From Enterobacter cloacae complex sp. ECNIH7 (GTDB taxonomy: Bacteria; Pseudomonadota; Gammaproteobacteria; Enterobacterales; Enterobacteriaceae), in contig NZ_CP017991.1 in the NCBI RefSeq assembly GCF_002208095.1, positions 80,026 through 144,025 of the forward strand: a stretch of 64,000 bases of DNA, given 5' to 3'. A model generated the notes under the pieces. The model ran no database searches, was not told the DNA's origin, and saw only the letters and a program-made list of their open reading frames with translations. The translations under genes and the position numbers were made by a program. Below, piece by piece: positions 9,218-19,097 of this stretch (position 1 is its first letter; each line of letters starts with the position of its first letter).

Positions 9218-9919
9218 TCAGTAACCCCGATTAGGGTCATATGTGCTTGATGGTTCGTTGAAGTTTGTACCCCAACTGTTTCCGTGTACATCCAGACCAG
9301 AGATACCACCAACCATCGGCATTCCTGATGTAGGATTTATAATTAAATCTGTATTACTAAAAGAATGGTTAACAGATTGGACTGATGAACTTACATCAAA
9401 TCCAGTAACATCACTGGATGAAAATTCAGCGAACTGAAGGCCCTTACTCATCGAAATTGATTGGAACCTGGCAGCATCAAAGTCATTCAATCTGTATGCT
9501 TTAGCCCCACGAATTTCGTATAAATGGCCGGTATCTTTATCTCTTAGTAGGTTAAGTCCTTTCTTACCGTAACCAAAGATCACTGCGGACGCCCCCATAA
9601 TTACTGCCATTGATAGATAAAGATATGCTGGCTCGTTCCATAAGAGATATAGGCATACTAACTGCATTAATACGGTAATAAAAACGCGCGGGATTATTGA
9701 ATTTACCGAATTACCATATCCATTCTTGTCAGATTTACGTAGAAGATAAAGAAGCGGAAATGCTATCAAAGTACCTAATACATACATACCAGCCAATGCG
9801 AACCAATCTTCGCTGTTATAAACCCTGTGATAGGGTATTACATCATGCACTAACGGTAAGCCTGCATAGATCATTAAGACAGGAAAATAAGCAATTTTAC
9901 TTAAATTACCTTTTATCAT
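9218..9919 (-). CDS. Inner-membrane protein at the traS position (probable entry exclusion)
   Basis: 233-aa protein with about four hydrophobic segments in the first 110 residues and a hydrophilic Ser/Asn-rich C-terminal half. It lies between traG and traT, where F carries traS, the inner-membrane entry-exclusion protein that acts against the cognate donor TraG. The coding sequence is visibly richer in A+T than traG. TraS proteins are highly variable, so lack of recognisable similarity is expected. Function is inferred from position and topology only. Confidence 0.55.
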   Translation of the reverse strand: MIKGNLSKIAYFPVLMIYAGLPLVHDVIPYHRVYNSEDWFALAGMYVLGTLIAFPLLYLLRKSDKNGYGNSVNSIIPRVFITVLMQLVCLYLLWNEPAYLYLSMAVIMGASAVIFGYGKKGLNLLRDKDTGHLYEIRGAKAYRLNDFDAARFQSISMSKGLQFAEFSSSDVTGFDVSSSVQSVNHSFSNTDLIINPTSGMPMVGGISGLDVHGNSWGTNFNEPSSTYDPNRGY

Positions 9920-9927
9920 ACCCCCTC

Positions 9928-12900
9928 CTACCCAGTTCTTTTCCTTAATTCCAGCAATTGACCTTCAAGTTTTCTTTTTTCTTCACCATCAACTACTGGC
10001 ATTTGCTGATCGATCTCTGCCTCTTTCCTATGAATTTGGAAAGTGCTGTTCGCATTTAAACTCTCTCCTTTCAGGATATCACTGGATGTCTGAACAGTGG
10101 ATTGTTTTTTACCAATTTCACCAGCAGATTCGTTGATTTTATGCTCATTTTCAGATCTTTGTTCCGCAACCCGGCGCTGTATATCATTTTGCGGTTCAAA
10201 ACTCCGCCCTGACTGCTCGTGCAGTTTTGACTGATTTTCTTCGAATGCATCCTGCATAGTCGAACCCGATACCCGATTTCCGTCCACGGCGCCAGGGGTC
10301 CCGGTTTCAGTCATTCGGCTTCCGCTATGCTGAATCGTTTGTGACTCCAGCTCCTGCCCAGAATGACTGAATGTCCGATGTGAGGTTCCAGCCGAACCAG
10401 TGTGTTCCGCAGCCGCTGAATGTCTGCCATGTTCAATACCGCTGGCTGACGAAGCGTTGTTCCCTGTTCCAGTTTTCTGAATCGTCACAGCCTCGTGTTC
10501 ACGGCTCAGTCCTGAATGGTTTGCATCCTGACGAGTGTATTCAACAGAGCTGTCTGGGATGTTCTCATCGCGATAAGAAGTGCCTGGTTGACTGACAACG
10601 CGCCTTTCAGCGATCGTTGATTGCTCACCACGATAGGTTTGTCCGCTTTCAGTATGCACTGAACCCGTAGTCTCCTGACCGGTTGATATGCCTCGTCCGG
10701 CTGGAAGGCTACTTTCCTCTGTAACCTGATGATTACCGGAAGAGCTACCACTCCTTATAGCCGCAGTACGTTCAGTTTCACTATTTGCTGAGCTGTACCG
10801 GACGCCATCATCATTCCGTACTGAGCCTGAATCCTGTTGCCCACCAGACCCACTGTGGACAATATGCTCACCACTGAATGCCGCATGTTCAGTACCACTG
10901 GCGAGGTCTGAGCGCGCCTGCTGATAATCACCGCTGATTTCAGGTTTCAGTCGTTCGTTTACAAACTCCATCGCTGCTTCACGCGCTGTCGGCGCACTGG
11001 TCAGCATGGACTGAGCCTTGTCACCATACTTATTAGCCGCCCAGTCAACGAACTCCTGATTGTAGTTCGTATCGAGGCTGGCACTCTGGTTCTGCGCCAT
11101 CGTGGCCATACGGCTGAACTCATTACTCTGCGTTGAACTGGTAGTGTACTGATGGTACTGACTTTGAGCATCGTTGAGCGTAGCGGCAAATTGTTGAACG
11201 TTACTGTTTGCCGCATTCTCCGTATGATTCGAACCATCGCTTACCCGACTGCTGGTAACCATATCCATACCCTGACGGAAATCATTAACCGCCTGGCTGT
11301 TCTGGTCATGTCGCATATCCTGGGTATGTGAGCCTGAATCCTGAACCCCGCGTGAACTCCCCGTTGTATGGCGTGCATCCGCTGAAAGATTCCCTTCAGC
11401 CCCCCATTTAGCCACACCAATATTTATGCCACCACCAAGCGTAGTTTTTACGCCCGCAGAAAGGGAACCCTGATTACTGATATCCATCAGCTTGTTATAG
11501 GCTTCCTGCGTTGAGACGTTGTTCGCTTTCGCATAGTTTTCCGCTGCGGACATCATCATGCTGGCACCGCGCGAAGCATTGGTCGCCTTGCTGTTTTCAC
11601 TGCCCTGGCTAATGCTGTCGCTGCTACCGGTCTGATGGGACAGTTGCGAAAGCTGTGACCACCCGCTGGTGACGCTGTGGTTGTAACCGTCGAGTGCCGT
11701 CTGGGCCTGTACCTGCGACTGCCGCGCCGACTCCTGGAATCCGCTGCTCGCCAGTTGGCTGAGTTTCATGTTCACCGGCAGGTTTGACATCGCACCGGAA
11801 CCATCGATTACCGTATGGCCACCGGCAGTCTGGGTCTGAGTCGAACCATTATCCGCCTGCCATGTCTGCTGGCCCTGACGCTGCATCAGGTTGGTGTCCA
11901 TCTTGTTCTGATTGACGTTATCCATCGACATGTTGTTAAACGACCAGTTGCCATCTGCCGTGGTTGCCGACACGCCGGCGGAGGTGAAGGCGGCCGAACT
12001 GAGTACGCTGCCTGCCACCTGTGAACCCATCGCCGCTGCCCCTTTCGTCAGGTAGAACGAAAGCAAGGGGATTGACAGTGAGAGATATCCGGCTAGGTTC
12101 GCCACATCAGAGTGCTGCAATGCCACCACATCCGTATTGGCCAGCACCAGTGCCGTGCCACCGGTTTTGGTCTGCAACCAGAAATTTGCGGCATAGTTCA
12201 GAATGGCAAACATGATCGGCCACATCTGGAAATAGATAAAACCACAGACATACAGCTTAAGCGTGTTCAGGCCAAACAGACTATGGTTGGACGCCGCCAG
12301 CGCTATCATCAGCGGGAACAGACACACCAGGATAAGCATCAGAAGCGACTGGGCAAACGGCAGTGTGCGGGTCGCCAGCTCATTACCGGCGGCCCAGCTG
12401 AGACGTTGCTTCGTTGCCGCGTTCTCGGTCGCCAGATTCAGCAGGTTCGCCGTATCGGAAGACCGTGCCGCAAACCCTTTCACCCCCTGCCGGACCGCGC
12501 TGTTGGTGATGTTGTTTTTCATGATTTGCGCCGCACTCATCCCGCCGGCATAGAAATACCCGTAGCTTTCACCCATCGCGTTAGCCAGAAGGGTCGCCCC
12601 GTTTACCTTGTTGCCGAAAATTTTATTGGTCAGCATGGTAAAGGTGGCACTGGCCGGATTTCCTTCCGTATTGGCCAGCGAGTTTATCTGTGCAGCCGCC
12701 TGCTGGCAGGTCAGAAACTGACGGGTCGAATCAGTGGTTTTGAATATCCCGCGCAGCGGACTCGGGTTACTGGTGATAAGCCCCAGCGGATCAGTGGAGT
12801 TCAGCAGCTGGTTCACGGTGTATTTGTGATTCAGCAAAATGTCGCCAATCACGCAGTTCTCCACGTAATCCGGCAACATCTGGGCCAGCTCCGGGTTCTG

Positions 12901-13347
12901 CGTGGTGAAGTCACTGGTTTCCGCCACTATCTGTGAGCCAAACAGCATCCCGCTCTTGCTGTAGGTCACCGAATCGGGTCTGGCCATCAGCATGTCATAC
13001 GTCGACGCCATCTTGTACCCGATACTGGTGGTCAGTGAGGCAATGGCCGCCAGTCCCACTGGCACATTATCGGTTTTCCAGACCGCTGCCGGGTCTGACA
13101 GGTCGATAATCTGCACGGAACGTTTTGGAACCAGCAGGACAGACGTCAGGACCATGAAGATAGCCAGCCACTGCACCATCACCATCGGGTTACGTTGTTT
13201 GATAAAGGCAAACAGGGCGGCCAGCACCCCAAAGGTGCCGGCAATACGTAACAGTGTACTGAACGTGTTCATACCCAGCAGGGTGACAACGGCGTCCAGC
13301 GCCGTTTTCCACATCCCCCCGCCATAGATGGTGTATATCTCAAGCAT
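9928..13347 (-). CDS. traG: TraG mating-pair stabilisation and pilus assembly protein
   Basis: Large inner-membrane protein; in F the N-terminal part is needed for pilus assembly and the periplasmic C-terminal part for mating-pair stabilisation and entry exclusion. Several N-terminal membrane segments are visible. The stretches SVQIIDLSDPA and PDSVTYSKSGMLFGSQIV closely match F TraG. At 1139 aa it is longer than F TraG (938 aa). The extra length is a Ser/Gln/His-rich C-terminal tail of irregular SG, TGS and HSG motifs, followed by a coiled-coil-prone Glu/Lys/Arg end. The start codon overlaps the traH stop (TGATG). Confidence 0.95.
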   Translation of the reverse strand: MLEIYTIYGGGMWKTALDAVVTLLGMNTFSTLLRIAGTFGVLAALFAFIKQRNPMVMVQWLAIFMVLTSVLLVPKRSVQIIDLSDPAAVWKTDNVPVGLAAIASLTTSIGYKMASTYDMLMARPDSVTYSKSGMLFGSQIVAETSDFTTQNPELAQMLPDYVENCVIGDILLNHKYTVNQLLNSTDPLGLITSNPSPLRGIFKTTDSTRQFLTCQQAAAQINSLANTEGNPASATFTMLTNKIFGNKVNGATLLANAMGESYGYFYAGGMSAAQIMKNNITNSAVRQGVKGFAARSSDTANLLNLATENAATKQRLSWAAGNELATRTLPFAQSLLMLILVCLFPLMIALAASNHSLFGLNTLKLYVCGFIYFQMWPIMFAILNYAANFWLQTKTGGTALVLANTDVVALQHSDVANLAGYLSLSIPLLSFYLTKGAAAMGSQVAGSVLSSAAFTSAGVSATTADGNWSFNNMSMDNVNQNKMDTNLMQRQGQQTWQADNGSTQTQTAGGHTVIDGSGAMSNLPVNMKLSQLASSGFQESARQSQVQAQTALDGYNHSVTSGWSQLSQLSHQTGSSDSISQGSENSKATNASRGASMMMSAAENYAKANNVSTQEAYNKLMDISNQGSLSAGVKTTLGGGINIGVAKWGAEGNLSADARHTTGSSRGVQDSGSHTQDMRHDQNSQAVNDFRQGMDMVTSSRVSDGSNHTENAANSNVQQFAATLNDAQSQYHQYTTSSTQSNEFSRMATMAQNQSASLDTNYNQEFVDWAANKYGDKAQSMLTSAPTAREAAMEFVNERLKPEISGDYQQARSDLASGTEHAAFSGEHIVHSGSGGQQDSGSVRNDDGVRYSSANSETERTAAIRSGSSSGNHQVTEESSLPAGRGISTGQETTGSVHTESGQTYRGEQSTIAERRVVSQPGTSYRDENIPDSSVEYTRQDANHSGLSREHEAVTIQKTGTGNNASSASGIEHGRHSAAAEHTGSAGTSHRTFSHSGQELESQTIQHSGSRMTETGTPGAVDGNRVSGSTMQDAFEENQSKLHEQSGRSFEPQNDIQRRVAEQRSENEHKINESAGEIGKKQSTVQTSSDILKGESLNANSTFQIHRKEAEIDQQMPVVDGEEKRKLEGQLLELRKRTG

Positions 13348-14712
13348 CAGCGATCACCCCAGTGATAGTTGCTCTGATAAGAGCCTGAAACGATGGTGGA
13401 TACCTGCTGTTGCAGGTACTGCATGTTACGGTCGATGCCATCAAGCGCGTTCTGGTCAGCAGCAGACTGGAGTTTCATGTCAGCCAGCAAGCCCTGGGCA
13501 TGTATGACGTTGTCGCGCAGTTTCGCGGCAGCCTCTTCCGGGAAGTTTTTGCCGGCAAGCGACAGACTTGCCTGTTTAACCAGTTCCTGGAGGTACTGGA
13601 TCATCAGGTCCTGCGCGATGAAGTCAGCCACCTGCAACAGATAGGTCGCGCTCATCCCCATACTCTGTGCGTTGGTCAGGTATTTCAGGACGGGCACCGA
13701 CGTGGTGTTTACAAACCCTTTTTCCTGATCGGACAGCGCATTGTCATCGACAAGTTTGTTTTGCATCGACAGCATCAGGTTTTTTGACTAGCGTCACGAG
13801 CGCATTGGATTCGCTGATGGTCAGGTTCACGACAACCGGCGTGAGGCAGAGTGTGGCTTCATCACAGCCGTACACCTTCGCTGTTCCGCCGCGCATCAGC
13901 ACCTTAATCAGATCCCGGTTATCGACCAGCGGCGTCAGAATGGTGACGTCGCCGTCCTTGTTGAAGATGATTGAGCCGACCGTGCTCATCACCAGCTCCT
14001 TCAGAGCCCGGTCATTGCCCAACAGGCCGTTTTTACTCAGCGTGTCCCAGATCAGGTTTTTGTTTTTCAGCACCTGGTCTTTTTCATCGTCACCGGCCTT
14101 GCTTGTCACCTTGTCACTCTGCCCACCCACGGTACAGCCCTGACGGGACGCGGCCCAGTCAGCAAACATATTGGTTTCACCCGAGATGTCCTGACAGATT
14201 TTCTGCTGCGACACCTGTGTGACCGGCCACAACCCGCCGATAATGCCCTGTGCCGCCTGACACGAACTCATGTTCATACTGTTCACATCGTTGGCCAGCT
14301 TTTGCAGAAAATCTTTCGCCTGCTTCAGTTCCGGCACCATCGTCTGGAGAGCCAGGTCAAAGGCGTAGCCGGCGGCGTTACTCATGATTTGTTTAACAAA
14401 CCGCTGAATTTCTTCCCCGCTGATCATACTGAACGACCCCAGATAGGCATCGATACCGCCGCAGCCGGCGTTCAGGGAGGGCAACTGCATGGAGATGAGC
14501 TGGACGTTTTTGACGGGGTTTCGCAGATAGACAGAACCACCCGAGAAGTAACCTGCCGCCTGTCCCTGCCAGGCCTGAGCCTGGGAGACGTTGCCGCTGT
14601 AGCCGAGACTGCCAAAGAAGCCGTTCAGGTCGCCGTTGACATCAGCCTGCGCCGGCAGCGCAGCCAGACCGGCAAAAAAGACAGTGCCTGCTGTTATCAG
14701 TGCCTTAATCAT
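13347..14712 (-). pseudogene. traH: TraH, split by a frameshift in an A6 run
   Basis: TraH is a periplasmic F-pilus assembly protein with a signal peptide (here ending ALPAQA). Two frames cover it: 13744-14712 encodes the N-terminal 322 residues and 13347-13775 the C-terminal part. They meet at a run of six A on the coding strand (13780-13785). With five A the frames join as ...TLVKNLMLSMQNKL... and give a TraH of about 454 aa, close to the 458 of F. The cause could be a real mutation, a homopolymer sequencing error, or slippage that rescues a mixed product. The C-terminal piece has an internal ATG at 13775 that could restart translation. TraH is essential for F piliation, so a true null would abolish transfer. 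Confidence 0.85.
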
Positions 14713-14972
14713 GCGATCTCCTCACGGGGTTTCCGGGACAGGGTCAGGCGGCAGATGTACAACCCTGTGGCAGTGAAAAAGAAGCCGACACTCAGCGAAA
14801 TGAGCAGCAGCACCGGCACGTCCTGAAGGTAAAGGGTCATTTCCGGGCGGGACAGTGCGCTGACCACGCGATGGGCCAGCGTCCCGTAAAACGCGGCAGA
14901 TACCAGCAACGTCATGCTGAACAGCAGCCACACGCGCTCGGCACGCGATAATGCATACGATGTTGTATTCAT
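14709..14972 (-). CDS. Small membrane protein at the trbJ/trbF position
   Basis: 87-aa protein with two hydrophobic segments (about residues 13-30 and 50-72) and charged ends. It overlaps the traH start by 4 bp and follows trbB, where F has trbJ and trbF, non-essential small membrane genes. Direct similarity is not evident to me, so the function is positional. Confidence 0.55.
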   Translation of the reverse strand: MNTTSYALSRAERVWLLFSMTLLVSAAFYGTLAHRVVSALSRPEMTLYLQDVPVLLLISLSVGFFFTATGLYICRLTLSRKPREEIA

Positions 14973-14989
14973 GTTGAAGTCCGGTTGTC

Positions 14990-15601
14990 TTACTGAGGGG
15001 TGACCTGCGCACTTGCCGGCATCGGCGGCAGCGATTTCGGGTCAACGTTATCCAGGTCGGCCTGAATCAGGCTGGCCATACGGCTTTCAAGCGTGGGGAT
15101 TTCCATCACCCCCTGCGTCAGCGGGTACGCCTTCAGGGTGTTGACGTTGACCACGAAGGCGGTCGGCGTGGCGATGGGCAGACCGTTGCCGAAGAACGTG
15201 ACGATTTCATCGGCTATCGGTGAATTCGGGTCCGTTTTGCGGGGGATCATCGGGGTCGGGAAAGAGCCGTCCCCGCCACCGTCCAGGGTGTAGGGGTACA
15301 CCCGGATATCGTGCTGATCGGCCCAGCCCTTCAGTAACGGGTCAAACTTCGCGCTGTACTGGCAGTGGGCCTGCATAAAGAGCACCACCGCATAATCCTT
15401 CATGTTTGCCTGGCGACCGTCCGGCAGTGACATCAGGTTCACCGGTGCAGGTGCCGGGATGGCCGATGCGGTCATGGCAGCATCGTGAGCCGGTGCTGTC
15501 GTCTTCGCCGCTTCCAGCAACGCCAGTTCTTCACGAATTCCGGCTTGTGCGAGCAGCGGCATGGCAATCAGCAGGGCGGTGAGTCCGGATTTAATGCTCA
15601 T
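14990..15601 (-). CDS. trbB: TrbB thioredoxin-fold periplasmic protein with a CQYS site
   Basis: Periplasmic disulfide isomerase-like protein of the F transfer system, thought to help fold cysteine-rich partners such as TraN, TraU and TraH. Start chosen at MSIKSG, with an AGGAGG site upstream; this gives 203 aa with a signal peptide ending LAQA. The regions VVLFMQAHC, YTLDG and PTAFVVNVNTL match F TrbB. The active site is Cys80-Gln-Tyr-Ser83, where F has CPYC: the second cysteine is replaced by serine, which should remove dithiol oxidation or reduction but may leave a Cys-only isomerase. Confidence 0.9.
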   Translation of the reverse strand: MSIKSGLTALLIAMPLLAQAGIREELALLEAAKTTAPAHDAAMTASAIPAPAPVNLMSLPDGRQANMKDYAVVLFMQAHCQYSAKFDPLLKGWADQHDIRVYPYTLDGGGDGSFPTPMIPRKTDPNSPIADEIVTFFGNGLPIATPTAFVVNVNTLKAYPLTQGVMEIPTLESRMASLIQADLDNVDPKSLPPMPASAQVTPQ

Positions 15602-15809
15602 GATCGGCCTCCTTGTGATCCTGCTTTGCGTCATGACGGAACCAGCGATATCCGGCATACATCAGCATCCCGGCCGCTCCCATCCAGAGTCCGTTGCATA
15701 ACCAGAGCAACCCCTGCTGGGTATGTTCAACTGACAGGGTCATCAGCTCACTCAGTACGCGCGCCATCGTGCCCCAGAAAAACAGTCCTGCGAAAAGATT
15801 AACGTTCAT
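15591..15809 (-). CDS. TraQ-position small membrane protein (pilin chaperone candidate)
   Basis: 72-aa protein with two hydrophobic helices and a charged His/Lys/Asp/Glu tail. It lies between traF and trbB, the place of traQ in F, whose product helps insert propilin TraA into the inner membrane. A MARVLSEL-type segment and the two-helix layout fit, but it is shorter than F TraQ (94 aa) and sequence similarity is weak. It overlaps the trbB start by 11 bp. Confidence 0.6.
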   Translation of the reverse strand: MNVNLFAGLFFWGTMARVLSELMTLSVEHTQQGLLWLCNGLWMGAAGMLMYAGYRWFRHDAKQDHKEADHEH

Positions 15810-15821
15810 GGTTTGATTACC

Positions 15822-16610
15822 TTATGAATTCGGTTTAAAGCCGGTGGCCACGTTCAGGAATCGCTTCGACAGATCATCCTGGGTCATGAAGCCGTAGGAC
15901 AGGGCACGGTAGTTTTTGCTGGTCGGGTCGACCAGGAAGAGTGCCGGGAAGTGCGAGATATTCATCGAACGTGACTGTCCGGTGTCCGGACGACTCTGTG
16001 GCAGACTGGCCGCCACCTGCCCGTCGACCGAAACCGGGATAAGCGAAATACCGTTGGTTTTTGCAAAGTCGGCCACCACGCCGGCCATCTGCACATCAAT
16101 CGGGTCACTGCCCCGGTAGAAATAAAACAGACCGTACTGATGCGCCAGCTGCGTCACCGCGTTCTGCCGCGACTGCTGGTCACGCGTCTGCACAAACGGC
16201 GCCATGCTGTTGTAGTGCGGGTACTCCAGGTTGTAGTCGAGATCCGGGTGGCTCAGCTGCGCTGCCGCAAAGGACTGGCTGAACATCGACCCCCGGTCGG
16301 TCCAGAACTTCTGCCAGCGCAGGAACGTTGCCGTATTCTCTTTCGTCGGGTACAGGATGGCGCGGTTAAGCGCCTCCATCGTGTACCCGCGCAGCACCTT
16401 TGCCTGTTCCTGCGCGGACAGCTTACTCATATCCGGAACCGACTGCGGCGCGGGCTGCTGTGGCTTTTTGGGCAATTCAGCGGGCTTTTTCGGTTCGTTG
16501 TACCAGGCCCAGCCGGTAAACGGATCAGCCGGTGTCACTATCTCTTCAGCCAGGGCTGACTGACCGGCAAAGGCCAGCAACAGCCCCCAGAGGACACATT
16601 TTCGTTTCAT
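15822..16610 (-). CDS. traF: TraF pilus assembly protein
   Basis: Periplasmic thioredoxin-fold protein required for F-pilus assembly. Signal peptide ends SALA. Motifs include PFTGWAWYNEP near the N-terminus and KTNGISLIPVSVDG in the thioredoxin-like domain, as in F. No CxxC is present, which is normal for TraF. It is 262 aa, against 247 in F. It directly abuts the traN stop with no gap. Confidence 0.95.
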   Translation of the reverse strand: MKRKCVLWGLLLAFAGQSALAEEIVTPADPFTGWAWYNEPKKPAELPKKPQQPAPQSVPDMSKLSAQEQAKVLRGYTMEALNRAILYPTKENTATFLRWQKFWTDRGSMFSQSFAAAQLSHPDLDYNLEYPHYNSMAPFVQTRDQQSRQNAVTQLAHQYGLFYFYRGSDPIDVQMAGVVADFAKTNGISLIPVSVDGQVAASLPQSRPDTGQSRSMNISHFPALFLVDPTSKNYRALSYGFMTQDDLSKRFLNVATGFKPNS

Positions 16611-18467
16611 TTACTTACCCCCCTGCTGGTTCACCTGGGCGGCGATACGATCCTTGATTTGTTTCACCTGCGTACTGGTGTCAGGCACTTTCTGGTTGTT
16701 CATCAAATCTTCGTAGAAGTCCGCGAAGTTGATTTTGTCGAAGTCGATGCTCTGCAGTTCCGGCACCGTGATCCCCCGGCAGTCAGGACTGCTGCCGCTG
16801 CCAAACTTCACGCCCAGCTGGTCACGACGCCCCTGCTCCTGAATGATGCGGGCGAGTTTGCCGTCAAAGACGCAGTAAACATGGCTGGTCTGGAGACATA
16901 CGCCGGCAACCTGACGATCGCAGCGGTCACCCACACTGACGGTAATCTTCTTGGCTTTCGCCTTGCCGATGGCCATCTCATCATCGTTACAGGCCGATAA
17001 TCCGGTGTCCTGTCCCCAGCCAGAGTCCTTACAACAGTTAGAGAATCCCGCGAAAGCTTTACGACAGCTCATCGCCTTACCGGTAAAGGCTCTGACGTTA
17101 ATGGTGGAGTTCTGGTCCCTGACGTCTTCAGCAGCAGAGGCCAGGCCAGCGAGTTTGGCCACGGCAGTGTCAAACCCGTTATCCCCCGCCCCGTTGGTGT
17201 CGTCGCAGTCCCCTGACTTACAGATATACTGGCCACCGCAGACCAGGCCCGTGGACGAATGCACCGTCTGGCACTGATAGATGTAGTCTTTATGAGAACA
17301 GGTGCCGTCAATGTACTCAGAGCAGGTTTCACTCGCTTTGGTACAGGCAGCGTTGCTGGTCAGTGAGGCACAGGTGCCGGTCGTGTTCTCGCTGACCAGG
17401 TACGTATCGGTGTACTGCCAGCAGTCGCTGTGAACCGTCTGCGTGACACCATCAACAACCACCTGCCGGTCACCGCCTTTGATAGTGCAGACCGAGCCGG
17501 TTTTCTTTCCACCCGGGCTGTCCGGACAGACTGACGGGGTCGTCGTCGACGGGACCCAGACTTTCACCGTTGTCACGATGGTGATTGTCGCCGTGATTTT
17601 GGCGAGGCCATCATTGTTGGGGTATTTTGACGACATGACCGACATCATCATCTGGTCTATATAGTCAGAAACATCATTTGTCAGTGTCCCGCGCAGCATC
17701 CCGTCAGCCGGGACAACCTGCTGGGCCACATCCACATCAAATGTGTTATTCACATTTTTCAGCGTCTTCGACGTGCCGTAGAACGTCAGTTTCGAGCTAA
17801 AAAACGGGTTTCCGGCGCTGCTTTTTTGCGATGTGGTGATTGAACCTTCCAGCATGGTGCCCCCCGGTTCATCCAGCGGCAGCGCAAATCCAAGCGTGTT
17901 GTCATCGATTTTCGTAAAGACCAGCGTCGCCGGCGAGATGACCACAGTTTTCGTGGACACCTGATTCTCATAATGGCCGGTAATTTGTGTGTCGCGGGTA
18001 CAGGTCTTTGATACAGCCACATCGGCGCTACAGGAATAGTTATCAAACGTCGATTTTGACACGGTCGTCTGTGTACACTGCTGGCTGCTGCCATCCATGA
18101 TCCCGTCAGCCGTGCCCTCCGCATTCTTGCCGATGGTGATAAAAGGAGCCTTCGGGTCAATGGCGGGCGCCGGGTTTGTCGTACCGGACGAGATAACCGA
18201 CTGCGCGGCATCATTGCCCTGAAGGGCCGCCTGACCTTTGTTGGCCAGCCCGCCGTCCCCGCCACTCACGCCACCGTAATACCCTTTCTCCGGCGGGTTC
18301 GCGGTATAGCCCGGAATGGCACTGGTGACCGTACCGGGATTTTTCAGGGTGTCTGTCCCGCTGGATGCACTGCCTTTGCCAAAACTTGCCCCCGCATCAA
18401 AGGCCGGATTAGCAGCACCGGCCAGGAGCGGAAACGACATCAGCAGGGTGAAAAGTGACTTTCTCAT
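16611..18467 (-). CDS. traN: TraN mating-pair stabilisation adhesin
   Basis: Outer-membrane cysteine-rich protein of the donor that recognises a recipient outer-membrane protein and stabilises mating pairs. Signal peptide ends LAGA; 618 aa, against 602 in F. Many cysteines occur from about residue 130 onward and especially in the last 300 residues, which include the conserved CRKAFAGFSNCCKDSGWG segment. The central variable part determines the recipient receptor in relatives. I cannot assign the receptor class by eye. The stop overlaps no neighbour; traF follows directly. Confidence 0.95.
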   Translation of the reverse strand: MRKSLFTLLMSFPLLAGAANPAFDAGASFGKGSASSGTDTLKNPGTVTSAIPGYTANPPEKGYYGGVSGGDGGLANKGQAALQGNDAAQSVISSGTTNPAPAIDPKAPFITIGKNAEGTADGIMDGSSQQCTQTTVSKSTFDNYSCSADVAVSKTCTRDTQITGHYENQVSTKTVVISPATLVFTKIDDNTLGFALPLDEPGGTMLEGSITTSQKSSAGNPFFSSKLTFYGTSKTLKNVNNTFDVDVAQQVVPADGMLRGTLTNDVSDYIDQMMMSVMSSKYPNNDGLAKITATITIVTTVKVWVPSTTTPSVCPDSPGGKKTGSVCTIKGGDRQVVVDGVTQTVHSDCWQYTDTYLVSENTTGTCASLTSNAACTKASETCSEYIDGTCSHKDYIYQCQTVHSSTGLVCGGQYICKSGDCDDTNGAGDNGFDTAVAKLAGLASAAEDVRDQNSTINVRAFTGKAMSCRKAFAGFSNCCKDSGWGQDTGLSACNDDEMAIGKAKAKKITVSVGDRCDRQVAGVCLQTSHVYCVFDGKLARIIQEQGRRDQLGVKFGSGSSPDCRGITVPELQSIDFDKINFADFYEDLMNNQKVPDTSTQVKQIKDRIAAQVNQQGGK

Positions 18468-19087
18468 CGTGCAGCCTCCAGTAACTGGCGGGCCGTTGCG
18501 GCACAGTCACCGCTTTCCGCCACTTTTTCCAGCGCCTCCTTCAGGGGCAGACTGCCCCTGATAAAGTCATACCGGCCCGGGCAGGTCACCACCAGGGCTG
18601 GCACTGTGGTGATGTGGTACTGACTGAACAGGGTTGGATCGATTTGCACGCCGGCATCCTTGTCTTCCTTGTTCAGCTCAAACATGAGCGCCGCCGTCTG
18701 GCGCATATCGTTATTGACCAGACCGCGTAACGTGGGCGGAATGTTGTATCGGCGCGCATCTTTCAGCATGGGCAGAAGGCCTTCACGTGGTATACCGAGG
18801 CTCACAAAATAGATTGCCGGGAACGTGTCTTTGTCACCCATCGTGGTGGACTGCGCCGCGATATTGCCCTGGAGGCGGTTCATCAGGTCCTGCTGCGCCT
18901 GCGGTAAGACAGGCAGCCCTGCGCCCGGGTCAGGCATTCCTTCTTTCATCGCTGCCAGTGCGTCCTGCTGTCCTTTGATCCAGTTACGGTCCGTAACGGA
19001 GGTCTCTGTCTGGGCACTTGCCAGCACCTGAGACGCAAAGCCTGCCAGGACGCTGAACATCAGCGCCCGGAAATAAGCGGTTTTCAT
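18464..19087 (-). CDS. trbC: TrbC pilus assembly protein
   Basis: Periplasmic F-pilus assembly protein with a signal peptide (ending QVLAS). The stretch TFPAIYFVSLGIPREGLLPMLKDA is characteristic of the TrbC/TraW-associated family. An AAGGAC ribosome site favours the ATG at 19087 over the one at 19093. It overlaps traN by 4 bp (ATGA). It is 207-209 aa, against 212 in F. A Cys in VVTCPGRYDF is present. Confidence 0.9.
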   Translation of the reverse strand: MKTAYFRALMFSVLAGFASQVLASAQTETSVTDRNWIKGQQDALAAMKEGMPDPGAGLPVLPQAQQDLMNRLQGNIAAQSTTMGDKDTFPAIYFVSLGIPREGLLPMLKDARRYNIPPTLRGLVNNDMRQTAALMFELNKEDKDAGVQIDPTLFSQYHITTVPALVVTCPGRYDFIRGSLPLKEALEKVAESGDCAATARQLLEAAR

Positions 19088-19097
19088 TGTCATGTCC

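Noticed and set aside
13775..13790. Programmed -1 frameshifting in traH
   Set aside because: The downstream frame is +1 (one A too many), and the C AAA AAA C context is not a -1 slippery heptamer; indel or slippage is simpler.
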